Assembly: GCA_036873755.1 (NCBI GenBank)
Contig: JAVTVY010008073.1
Span: 310,001-374,000 of the forward strand
Reading direction: 5' to 3'
Source of the DNA: Hanleya hanleyi
Taxonomy: Eukaryota > Mollusca > Polyplacophora > Lepidopleurida > Hanleyidae
Length of the DNA: 64,000 nucleotides
Part shown: positions 32,256-43,145 of the stretch, piece after piece
Position numbering within the stretch: the first letter of the stretch is position 1
How the letters are laid out: every line of letters begins with the position of its first letter
Notes under the pieces: generated by a model
Database searches by the model: none
Told to the model about the DNA's origin: nothing
Seen by the model: only the letters and a program-made list of their open reading frames with translations
Program-made: the position numbers and the translations under genes

Positions 32256-32312
32256 TACATACACACGCATACACACACGCATACGCAGCCATACACACAC
32301 GCACACACACAT
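32070..32312. repeat. (CA)n-rich microsatellite, P3 right arm inner
   Basis: Inverse of 31363-31625, with a pure CA run near 32222-32250. Confidence 0.9.
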
Positions 32313-34045
32313 TGACCAGTGTTTGGTGGTATATCCCTGCTTGACCAGTGTTTGGTAGTATAGCCTGTCTGACCTGTGTTTGGTGTTATAGCCCTGTCTG
32401 ACCAGTGTTTGGAGGTATAGCTCTGTTTGACCATTGTTTGATGGTATAGCCCTGTTTGACCAGTGTTTGGTGGTCTAGCCTTCTTTGACCAATGTTTGGT
32501 GGGACCAGTGTTTGGTGGTATGGCCCTGTTTGACCAGTGTTTGTTGGTATAGCCCTGTTTGACCAGTGTTTGGTGGTATAGCCCTGTGTGAACAGTGTTT
32601 GGTGGTATGGCCCTGTTTGACCAGTGTTCGGTGGTTTATCCCTGTTTGACCAGTGGTTGGTGGTATGGCCCTGTTTGACCAGTGTTTGATGGTAAAGCCC
32701 TATTTGACCAATGTTTGGTGGTATGGCCCGGTTTGACCAGTGTTTGGTGGTATAGCCCTGTTTGAGCAGCGTTTGGTGGTATGGCCCTGTTTGACCAGTG
32801 TTTGGTGGTATAGTCCTGTTTGACCAGCGATTTGTGGTATACCCCGGTTTGACCAGTGTTTGGTGGTATATCAATGTTTGACCAGTATTTGGTGGTATCG
32901 CCCTGTTTGACCAGTGTTTCGTGGTATGGTCCTGTTTGACCAGTGGTTGGTGGTATAGGCCTGTTTGACCAGCGTTTGGTGGTATGGTCCTGTTTGACCA
33001 GTGTTTGTTGGTATAGCCCTGTTTGACCAGTGTTTGTTGGCATAGCCCTGTTTGACCAGTGTTTGGTGGTATAGTCCTGTTTGGCCAGTGTTTGGTGGTC
33101 TAGCGCTGTTTGACCAGTGTTTGGTGGTATGGTCCTGTTTGACCAGTGTTTGGTGGTATAGCCCTGTTTGACCAGTGTTTGGTGGTATAGTCCTGTTTGA
33201 CCAGTGTTTCGTGATATAGCCCTGTTTGACCAGTGTTTGGTAGTATGGCCCTGTTTGACCAGTGTTTGTTGGTATGGCCCTGTTTGACCAGTGGTTGGTG
33301 GTATAGGCCTGTTTGACCAGTGTTTGGTGGTATAGCCCTGTTTGACGAGTGTTTGATGGTATAGCCCTGTTTGACCAGTGTTTGGTGGTATAGCCCTGTT
33401 TGCCCAGTGTTTGGTATTATAAGTCATGTTCGACCAGTGTTTGGTGGTATAAGTCCTGTTTGACCAGTGTTTGATGGTGTAGCCCTCTTTGACCAGTGTT
33501 TGGTGGTATAGCCCTGTTTGACCAGTGATTGGTGGTATAGCCCTGTTTGACCAGTGTTTGGTGGTATTTTTCTGTTTGACCAGCGTTTGATGGTATAGCC
33601 CTGTTTGACCAGTGTTTGGTGGTATAGCCCTGTTTGACCAGTGTTTGGTGGTATAGCCCTGTTTGATCAGTGTTTGGTGGTACAAGTCCTGTTTGACCAG
33701 TGTTTAGTGGTATAGTCCTGTTTGACCAGAGTTTGGTGGCATAGCCCTCTTTGACCAGTGTTTGGTGGTATAGTCCTGTTTGACCAGTGTTTGGTGGTAT
33801 AGTCCTGTTTGATCAGTATTTGGTGGTATAAGTCCTGTTTGACCAGTGTTTGGTGGTATAGCCCTGTTTGACCAGAGTTTGGTGGTATAACCCTCTCTGA
33901 CCAGTGTTTGGTGGTATAGCACTGTTTGACCAGTGTTTGATGGTATAAGTGTTTGGTGGTATAGCCCTGTTTGACCAGTGTTTGCTGGTATAGACCCGTT
34001 TGACCAGTGCTTGATGGTATAGCCCTTTTTGACCAGTGTTTGTGT
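32313..34045. repeat. 29-bp minisatellite, ~59 units, P3 right arm
   Basis: Inverse of the left array, about a dozen units shorter. Minus-strand frames of 135-349 codons follow the unit and are not annotated as genes. Confidence 0.92.
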
Positions 34046-34385
34046 GCATGGATATGCACAGAATACATGGACATGCGCAGATTACATGTATTCTGTGCTT
34101 GGTGGCGTACCCTATGCCCTACGCGCTATAGGTTGCACCACAGGATCGTGCGCCTGCACACGGCGACACACACATACACACAGACGCATACACACACATG
34201 CATACACACACATGCACACACACACAAAGGCACGCATACACACACACACACGCACACACACACATACAGACGCATACATACACGCAAGCATACACACACG
34301 CACACACTCACATACGCGTACACACACACGAAAGCACACACACACACATACACACAGACGCATAGACACACAGATACACTCATTG
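34046..34385. repeat. P3 right arm: hairpin word and (CA)n microsatellite
   Basis: Inverse of 28950-29307. The hairpin half-words CCCTATGCCCTACGCGCTAT lie near 34110. Confidence 0.85.
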
Positions 34386-35700
34386 TGCATTGCGCCGCAA
34401 GGTCAATAGGGCTCGAAATGCGCTTTTATACTACTGATCCATCCTTCACTGCCCCCAAAATACCCACTTTCGCTACTACTCGTACTGATGGCGTCACCAA
34501 TGACGTCATAGATGACGTAAACATCCCTCAAATCGTGGACTTCACCACGGGAACTACAAGATGACACCCCACACGACGCATTGGGACCAAGGATGGTCCC
34601 TCTCTACACCAAATACCTTTCTTCACTTCCACAAAATGCCCACTTTCGCTACTACTCTTACTGATGACGTCACCAATGACGTCACAGATGCTGTGGGCAT
34701 CCCTCAAATGGGTATGTACACCCCGAGGGCTACAAAATGGCACCTCCCACGACGCATTCAGACCAATAGTGGTCCATCTCTACACCAAATACCTTCCTTC
34801 ACTGCACCAAAATGCCCACTTTACTTACTACACCCAACTGCGCATGCGCAGATTGACGAGACTTGCAATAAAAAACACACCATTCTGACTCTACCCCACA
34901 AAAGCTTCACTTTGACACCTCCCACGACCCATTTGGACCAAGGATGGTCCATTTCTACACCAAATACCTTCCTTCACTTCCCCAAAATGCCCATTTTCGC
35001 TACTACTCCTACTGATGACGTCACGTATGACGTCATAGATGACGTAAACAGCCCTCAAATCGTGGTCTACACCCCGAGAGCTACAAAATGACACCTTCCA
35101 CGACGCATTCGGACCAAGGATGGTCCATATCTACACCAAATACCTTTCTTCACTGCCACAAAATGCCCACTTTCGCTACTACTCGTACTGATGACGTTAC
35201 CGATGGCGTCACAGATGACGCGAACATCCCTCAAATCGGGGTCTACACCCCGAGAGCTACAAAATGACACCTCCCACGACGCATTCGAGCCAAGGATGGT
35301 CCATCTCTACACCAAATACCTTCCTTCACTTCCCCAAAATGTCCACTTTCGCTACTACTCCTACTGATGACGTCACAGATGACGGGAACATCCCTCAAAT
35401 CGGAATGTACACCCCGAGAGCTACAACATGACACCTCCCACGACGCATTCGAACCAACGATGGTCCCTCTACCCCAAATACCTTCCTTCACTGCCCCAAA
35501 ATGTCCACTTTCGCTACTACTCGTACTGATGACGTCACCGATGACGTCACAGGTGACGTGGGCAGCCCTCAAATCGGGGTCTACACCCCGAGAGCTACAA
35601 AAGAACACCCCGCACGACGCATTCGGACCAAGGTTGGTCCATCTCGACACCAAATACCTTCCTGCACTGCCCCAAAATGACCACTTTACTTACTAAAACC
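34386..35700. repeat. P3 right arm, expanded CRE-rich ~173-bp satellite
   Basis: About seven units with TGACGTCA words, AAAATGCCCACTTTCGCTAC, ACACCAAATACCTTCC and CACGACGCATTCGGACC. The left arm has only two such units. Confidence 0.88.
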
Positions 35701-37850
35701 AACTGCGCATGCGCAGATTGACGCGACTTGCACTTAAAAACACGGCATTCTGACTCTACCCCACACAAGCTTCACTTTGACACCTTCCACGACCCATTCG
35801 GACCCACAGCGGTCCGTCTCTACCCCAAACACACACCCACATACCCCCCAAAATGCCTGCTTTCTATACTACGGCCAGACTGCGCATGCGCAGAATATTG
35901 AAAACGGACGAACTATTAGTCCAGTCGGATGCTCCTCCACGAGAGCTTCAAAATAAGACCTCACACGACACCATAGGATAATTAGGGCTCACCTAGACCC
36001 CAAAACGTCCACCCAGTATGGGCCTATACCTCCATAGCCATGCAGTATAGGCCTATGGGCTTACCCAGGCCTCGGTGAACTTTTTCCAAAAATTTCACCG
36101 TTTCGATTCGAAACACTTCCCATCGTGTTCTAAATGACGAAACGTAAAAAACAAATCCAAGCAACCGATATCACAATGAACGTGTGTGAATTTCCCAGGT
36201 TGAACCGATACCCCCATATAGCCAGTATAGGACTATATGGGCTATATGGTACTTATCCAAAAAATTCACCGAGACGTGAAAAACAAGACCAAACAACCCA
36301 TATCACAATGAACGTGTGTGAATTCCCCAGGTTGAACCTGTACCCCCACATAGCCAGTATAGGATTACATGGGGCTATATACAGACCTCGGTGACTTTTC
36401 CCCAAAATTTCACCGTTTCGCTTCGAAACCCTTGCCATTGTGTTTTTCTCGGCGAGACGAGAAAAACGAGACCCCACAACCCATAGTAAAGCCCACAAAA
36501 AAATTTGACCACCCCTCCCCCCATATAGCCAGTATGAGCCTATATACACACACCTCGGTGACTTTTCCCAAAAATTTCACCGATTCGCTCCGGGACCCTT
36601 CCCATTGTCATTTTCTTGGCGAGACGAGAAAAACGAGACCCCACAAGCCATAGTAAAGCCCACGAAAAAAATTGACCATCCCCATACCCCATACAGGCAT
36701 TTTCCCTTATATTGTATAATACAGACCCCTATTGTAGGGGTAAAGTCCGTGTTCCGCATGCGCAGATTGACGCGACTTGCACTTAAAAACACGCCATTCT
36801 GACTCTACCCCACACAAGCTTCACTTTGACACCTTCCACGACCCATTCGGACCCATAGCGGTCCATCTCTACCCCAAACACACACCCACATACCCCCAAA
36901 ATGCCTGCTTTCTATACTACGGCCAGACTGCGCATGCGCAGAATATTGAAAACGGACGAACTATTAGTCCAGTCGGATGCTCCTCCACGAGAGCTTCAAA
37001 ATAAGACCTCACACGACACCATAGGATAATTAGGGCTCACCTAGACCCCAAAACGTCCACCCAGTATGGGCCTATACCTCCATAGCCATGCAGTATAGGC
37101 CTATGGGCTTACCCAGGCCTCGGTGAACTTTTTCCAAAAATGTCACCGTTTCGTTTCGAAACCCTTCCCATCGTGTTCTAAATGACGAAACGTTAAAAAC
37201 AAATCCAAGCAACCCATATCACAATGAACGTGTGTGAATTTCCCAGGTTGAATCTATACCCCCATATAGCCAGTATAGGACTATATGGGCTATATGGTAC
37301 TTTTCCAAAAAATTCACCGTTTCGCTCCAGGACCCTTCCCATCGTGTTCTAAATGACGAGACGTGAAAAACAAGACCAAACAACCCATATCACAATGAAC
37401 GTGTGTGAATTTCCCAGGTTGAACCTGTACCCCCACATAGCCAGTATAGGATTACATGGGGCTATATACAGACCTCGGTGACTTTTCCCCAAAATTTCAC
37501 CGTTTCGCTTCGAAACCCTTGCCATTGTGTTTTTCTCGGCGAGACGAGAAAAACGAGACCCCACAACCCATAGTAAAGCCCACAAAAAAATTTGACCACC
37601 CCTCCCCCCATATAGCCAGTATGAGCCTATATACACACACCTCGGTGACTTTTCCCAAAAATTTCACCGATTCGCTCCGGGACCCTTTCCATTGTCATTT
37701 TCTTGGCGAGACGAGAAAAACGAGACCCCACAAGCCATAGTAAAGCCCACGAAAAAAATTGACCATCCCCATACCCCATACAGGCATTTTCCCTTATATT
37801 GTATAATACAGACCCCTATTGTAGGGGTAAAGTCCGTGTTCCGCTTTTTA
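35701..37850. repeat. ~1.07-kb tandem duplication in the P3 right arm
   Basis: The block from CGCATGCGCAGATTGACGCG at about 35703 to the GTAGGGGTAAAGTCCGTG region near 36735 is repeated from 36757 to about 37840. The first copy has a small internal deletion near 36265, where TTCACCGAGACGTG replaces a longer stretch. The left arm has a single copy. Confidence 0.85.
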
Positions 37851-38492
37851 TAGTTTCGGAAAAAATCCTAATTTTACATGCACCCACCCCATTGACTTGA
37901 TAGGCAGGCCCCGATAAGCCCGGGGACCGATATTAGCCCTTTTGGCTAGGGTTGATAGGGGGTTTCCCCTATTTTAGGGGTAAAGTCCGTGTTCCGCTTT
38001 TTATGGTTTCGGGGAAAAATCCTAATTTTACATGCACCCACCCCATTGACTTGATAGGCAGGTCCCAATAAGCCCGGGACCGATATTAGCTCTTTTGGCT
38101 AGGGTGGATAGGTGTTTTCCCCTATTTTAGGGGTAAAGTCCGTGTTCCGTTTTTTATAGTTTCGGGGAAAAAATCCTAATTTTACATACACCCACCCATG
38201 ACTGGATGCCCCTTCACGAATGCTTCACTTTGATACCTCACTCGACCCAATCGGACCATGCAGCGTATTTGAAGTCTGGGGACTACTTTTTCTCCGCGGA
38301 AGCTTTTTCCCGCGACCGCATCACCGCGGGTGAATACATTCCCTGCAACAATTGGAACTCTCCTGTGTTGGAGGTAGCTTTTTGGTCATTCTGCCGGAAC
38401 TATAGTACACTTGACCTCTCCTCGACGTTTCCTCCACAAATCATGCAAATTTTTGAGGTCAAGTTGGGTTTATCCGTCTTTTCTATACTACT
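37850..38492. repeat. P3 right TIR outer part and tip
   Basis: Inverse of 26747-27600: two copies of the ~155-bp unit, then the tip module with GCATCACCGCGGGTGAATAC and ATGCAAATTTTTGAGGTC, ending TATACTACT. Confidence 0.85.
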
Positions 38493-38498
38493 TACATA

Positions 38499-39783
38499 AG
38501 AAATGTTGGATTTGTTTGGTCACTTTTTTCCACTTATGGAGTGATGTAAGACACTAATTCACGAGTCCTTCTTCATTGGTGATATATACAGTATTCCTGG
38601 TATTATTCTCCAGTTTTGATCCCGTCATTGTTCACACAATGTCTATTCATGGCTTATAGTTCGAGTACATGCACTTTGTTCTTATTCTCTCTAATTTCAC
38701 ATTAATCGACAATTGTTGTGTTCAGTCTAGTATCCAGAAAACACAGGTTCAAGAAAGCACAGAATATATCCACGTTATTTTGATCTTTCAATCCCCATTC
38801 CACAGGAAGTTCGATCTACAAAAGAGAAAACCTGACATCATCAGCTATATTAATACATAATACAATACCATTCTCGTCTCGCGAGACTCCCTACTGCGAG
38901 AAAGAGTCTCACGGGTAAGTGGGAGCCATCCCCCCAAAATTTGGGGGGTGAGTAGGCGGCGTATGATTTTTCGTCTGTATCCGGCTTGTCATTGACCTCC
39001 TGACTCCGCCGAGTTAGAAGCGAATTGCTAAACATAACGTGGGGTATATAATTGGGAAATGACTCTTTCCGTTTCGGAGCATATCAATCGCGAACAAATT
39101 ATTGTCGGTATGTATACTTGGCCGTGAAAGCGAGTTATCTAATACAGGAAGTAGTTCGCGGGTAGACACGGCTCTCTTTGGGAATGAATAGTCCCGGTCG
39201 AGCGAGTGATGTCATGGTGCCTCGCTTTGAGATTGGAGATTCAAAATGTCACCAGTTTACATGAGAGTCGCTTTGGTCTCCCGCGGGTAGACACGGCTCT
39301 CTTTGAGAATGAATACAATACATGTAGTTATGTTTGTGGCTGTTATACAGTGTACCAGTCACTATAAACTGCTCTCATAAATTACCATATTCATTATCGC
39401 AATTTTATTTTCTTGTAATGCGTTCAATACGAAAATCCATACAAGTATGCTCATAACCCCAAACTAACCCTAACCCTATACCCTAACCCAGAGCAAACCC
39501 CATAGCTGTCTATAAATCGAACAATGCCGGTGGACAAATTGCCCTGTAGTCGTCTCCTGAAGTTCAGCTGTTCCGACCTTTAACATGGAAATGGGACCAA
39601 AGATAAGACGGATTAGCTTATTACACCTGTACGCAAATGATGTACATCGGTAGGAGCTGTCAACAGGTTGTCCATTCTCCTGATGTAGGCCATGCATTAT
39701 ATCCGCCATGATATCCCAAGTGTCTCCGCGCGTAACTTCGTGACGTCATCTTCTGCCAGATTTGGACGCTGCAGATCTACTGC
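38499..39783. other. Unassigned DNA right of P3
   Basis: No supported gene. A small palindrome CCCCCCAAAATTTGGGGGG lies at 38927-38945, and a telomere-like word run at 39460-39490 is listed separately. A 77-codon minus-strand frame at 39476-39709 has no motif I recognise. Confidence 0.45.
39460..39490. repeat. Short interstitial telomere-like repeat
   Basis: CTAACCCTAACCCTATACCC followed by TAACCC: a few degenerate CCCTAA units. Confidence 0.6.
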
Positions 39784-39788
39784 CTATC

Positions 39789-40583
39789 CACCCTACTGAA
39801 TCGACAAGTGTGATTATAGGTGAATGCACCAGTCCATTTGTCATGCGACCATGAACTGTAGGTTGAATCACTTCACATTGAAGCCGCATAACAGCTGCAA
39901 TGTTATAATGAGGCAACATATGATTATATATCAGATATGTCGACAGTCCATTGTAGCTACCATTTGTCTTGGCAACAGTCCATTTGGCGAATCATTAGAT
40001 CAGACGATGTGCTCTCTGTGCATTATTCACAAGTGCATGTTGACCTACAATGGACTGTCGATCGGTCCGATGATGATACCATGGACTGTCGTAATATCAG
40101 ACAGACAGAGAATATACTATTAATGGTTCATATTCCTCTTAAACACACACAAGTGGAAGGAATCGAGAGATGAATGAGTCAGTGATACATGAGGCAGGTA
40201 GTAAGTTCCCACGTGTTCATTTTGTGCTCATTTCCTCACACTATAATTCGATGCTAATACCTACCATGGACTGTCTACCAACACCTAAAAACACCTCTCG
40301 CCGCAAAAATGTTTAAAATTTTTGTTAACTTGAAATAGTAATAACCCTACGTTTGGTGACAATATAGTACGATATCTCTCCTTCAAAAAATGACTGGGCA
40401 CCAGTAACCATACCTGTCATCGATATGCTGAAAATCGTTCATTTTCGGCTGTGGTCACTGTCGTCTGGTCAGACACACGCCCACGCATGATAACGAAAGC
40501 ACTGAAAAACCTACCATTGACTGTAATTTGACACGTGACCGGCGGTTTTCACCTATAATCATACTTGTCGATTCAGTAGGGTG
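39789..40583. mobile_element. 795-bp TIR element with CTATC duplication
   Basis: ~35-bp TIRs: CACCCTACTGAATCGACAAG onward at the left, inverse at the right with one mismatch. CTATC flanks both ends (39784-39788 and 40584-40588). Inside, the word ATGGACTGTC and its inverse recur several times. No coding capacity. The superfamily is uncertain. A 5-bp duplication with CAC ends recalls Transib-type elements, but the terminal heptamer does not match well. Confidence 0.75.
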
Positions 40584-40740
40584 CTATCGTTGGTGAGATA
40601 ATTTACTTTATTTGGATACTTTGATGTGTTACCTTCATTCGTAGCCCTTGACCACGCTGAATGAGTCAGCGACCGGTGGTTGCTTTTATTTCAGCCGGTG
40701 GCCGAGTGTTATCGACAGGTGGTAGCCTATACCATTGGAC

Positions 40741-40831
40741 CTAGCTTTACAGGCGAAGCCGATATATGACATCACTACGGGTGTATATACATTTGTAGTG
40801 ATGTCATATATCTGCTTCGCCTGCAAAGCTA
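40741..40831. mobile_element. Small hairpin element (~91 bp)
   Basis: Arms are TAGCTTTACAGGCGAAGC plus GATATATGACATCACTA, and their inverse. Near-identical 8-bp flanks CATTGGAC (40733-40740) and CATTGGGC (40832-40839) suggest a hAT-like MITE with an 8-bp duplication carrying one mismatch. Confidence 0.65.
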
Positions 40832-40839
40832 CATTGGGC

Positions 40840-42225
40840 ACAGTTGCCTGGCCTGTGGAATATTGGATGGTCGATGTCTACGTATAATTTTTTTCAATAA
40901 ATTATGAAAATTAATGAATATATATATTATATATATTTTTTTTTAATAATTTTTTTTTTCTGAGTGTATTTCTCTTTCATCTTTGACTCAATAAAAGTCA
41001 TTCCCTGAAATGTCAAACCGAGTTACTACAGATTTTAATTATCTATCATACCCTGTCCTCTATGACATAGAATAAAGTCGTGTAGCACGGCGATGTGGAG
41101 ATGAAAATTTCGCTTATGCAGCTGAAAGTTCGCGATAAGAATGTATGTAATTTGCTGTGGAAGTATCAATGCCAAGTTTGGGTTTCTACATTCAAAGACG
41201 GGGGGAAAAGAAGAACCATGGAAACTTGTTATTTAAATACGCGGAGGTACCGGTGCGTTCGACCGACGGACAACCGACCGACGGACAGATTGTCATGTGT
41301 GTTGTTGAGGGAAACTCTTCCTTTGTGACGTCGCAGCGTGTGCCAGAAACTTCCGGAGCGAGTCCATTCCGTGGATACAATACAGGTACAGCTTGATTCG
41401 TTTCGCTTAACAGAGCCTACTGGCTAGGGATTGAACAACATGACTGTGTTGTGATATGTTTTCTGCCTGGACTTCCCCGAACTTTCTGTCTGGCGTTGTG
41501 ACTTTTCCATTGATTGACAATAGTGCGTCATTCGCAACTTCTCGGGGATCTCCGGTTTGAGAATCGGTCCCCTTCGTAGATTTCCGCTCGGGAGTTCCGA
41601 ATGAATGAATAGTGCGTGTGATGAACGGTTTATAGTTTACAGAAATGGGTCATGCCCTAACGAACTCTGAGACACAGTTTCCTCGTAACTTTCTTGGAAC
41701 ATTCAGGACTGAATCCTGAGACAGGTTGGTAATATGTATTGAACAATCATCTTATGTGTGTTATGGTAATGCCTTATATGAACTGTTGGCATCTTTCGTA
41801 TATTGCGCGCGTTTTGTTTCGTTTGTTATCGATAATTTGGTGAATTTAGTGATTTGCAGATTGATAAATCTAGCCTTCGAACTTTGGATAAGAACATTGT
41901 GATGTGATTTCATGGTGATGTAGCATTGAAATATTCGATTCAGTATCTAAAAAATATGTATACGGATATAATTTTGTATGATATCGAATTAAATTGTATG
42001 TGGATGCAAAATAATGAATGTCAACACGTAAAAAGCTCTGTGATTGGCTAAGAATATGTGTCTACACCAAATGTCGATTTTTGTCCTCTACGGCCAACCA
42101 TACACGTCCACAAACACCTGTTGCAGAACCGGAAGAGACATTGCCTCGATCTCAGACCACTAGACCTAATACAAGTTCGCGTGAGATCTGGAAAAATGAT
42201 AATATGAAGCTGAATGGAAATTAGA
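40840..42225. other. Unassigned host DNA
   Basis: An AT-rich stretch near 40880-40970, then ordinary DNA with a GACCGACGGACA repeat word at 41257-41290. No gene recognised. Confidence 0.4.
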
Positions 42226-42228
42226 TTC

Positions 42229-42491
42229 AACATGGGTTGAAAGTGACTTTCCACATGCGTTGAAAGTGACTTTCCACGTGGGTGTAAAGTACTTTCCACG
42301 TGGGTTGAAAGTCACTTTCCACGTGGGGCACTTTCCACGTGGGTGCACATGTAAAGTAGTTTCCACGTGCGTTGAAAGTACTTTCCACGTGGGTTGAAAG
42401 TGACTTTCCACGTGGGTTGAAAGTGACTTTCCACGTGGGTTGAAAGTACTTTCCACGTAGGTTGAAAGTACTTTCCACGTGGGTTGAAAGT
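42229..42491. repeat. ~21-23-bp minisatellite
   Basis: About twelve units of GTTGAAAGTGACTTTCCACG plus TGG. The word CTTTCCACGTGGG includes a CACGTG E-box in nearly every unit. Minus-strand frames are repeat-driven. Confidence 0.88.
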
Positions 42492-42966
42492 GTCTTTTGG
42501 AAAAGTTAATAAGTAAAAACAAAACCACTAATTAAAGTACAGAAAAATATTATGTCCCCTATGAGCCACCGTAGAATTGATTATGAATATTAATGTAAAT
42601 TTGTAAAATTTGGGATACCAGTTCTTGGCTCAATGGAGACATCCCTCAGCGAACATTGTTCAGGAGAGCCGAGGGCTGGGTTCCACTATCTATAATATCG
42701 GATATCCCAAGTGCCCCCCCCCCCCCACATATAGTTGTTCCAGGATTCAGTGGACGGGGTCGGTTTGATTTTCTCGTCCGTTCATCCCGTTATGTCAGAT
42801 ATGACTGTCTCCATTGGTGCTTCGTACTCGATATGTCATTTGATCCGTTACTAAACAATCGCGCTCTCCAATGATTCAGTAAGACGCCACATCACAGACG
42901 CTCACTGGAGAGTACTCGAAAACTAAAAGAATTAAGGATTCGTTTTAGAGAGTCAATACTACGTAC
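42492..42966. other. Unassigned DNA downstream (in transcript sense) of the ML exon
   Basis: A poly-C run near 42713-42725. The final exon expected for an ML-domain gene on the minus strand was searched by eye here and not found. Confidence 0.4.
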
Positions 42967-43145
42967 CAGTGGGTAGGATTTACTAACTGGTAATCTAACT
43001 TTGTATGTCCCTTTTGTTCCAGCATTGACTGGACAGTTCAAGCAACATTTGCATGCATCTCTCCAGGGCAGAGGCACGGGCATGGGTATGGGAACGCCTC
43101 CAAATACCACATGTAGCTCTACTGTAGCCTTGGTGATCTTCTCCA
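42967..43145 (-). CDS. NPC2-like: Exon of an ML-domain (NPC2-like) lipid-binding protein
   Basis: The minus-strand translation holds VFGGVPIPMPVPLPWRDACK, then NCPV and YKVRLPVSKSYPL. This is the order of the central strands of NPC2 (G-V-P-P-P-P, D-x-C-K, N-C-P, L-P-V-x-x-x-Y-P). The exon has a pyrimidine-rich acceptor (TTGGTATTCCAG) and a donor (CTG|GTACGT). Entry is in phase 1 and exit in phase 0. NPC2-like proteins are secreted or lysosomal sterol/lipid carriers. Two extra Cys follow CK (DACKCC), unlike the usual pattern. The open frame beyond both splice sites is intron read-through. Other exons were not found within a few kb, so it may be an orphan exon or part of a gene with long introns. 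Confidence 0.75.

Larger units (their letters stand above)
26747..38492. mobile_element. P3: 11.7-kb giant palindromic TIR element made of repeats
   Basis: It starts AGTAGTATAGAAAAGACGG at 26747 and ends with the inverse at 38492. The exact 6-bp duplication TACATA lies outside (26741-26746 and 38493-38498). The two arms mirror each other almost to the fold at about 31844. The left arm is ~5.1 kb and the right arm ~6.6 kb, the difference coming from repeat copy number and a ~1.07 kb duplication. No credible gene was found; the contents are tandem repeats and hairpins. It shares a tip module (GTATTCATCCGCGGTGATGC at 26886) with P4 and, in shorter form, with P1. Termini and duplication are Polinton-like. 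Confidence 0.92.

Noticed and set aside
29308..34045. CRISPR-like array (29-bp repeats)
   Set aside because: Repeats are directly head-to-tail with no unique spacers, and the context is eukaryotic.
39476..39709. 77-codon minus-strand frame
   Set aside because: It looks superficially protein-like, but no family, promoter or splice support was seen.
42166..42528. 120-codon minus-strand frame with WKVTFNPRGK repeats
   Set aside because: Translation of a 21-23-bp minisatellite.
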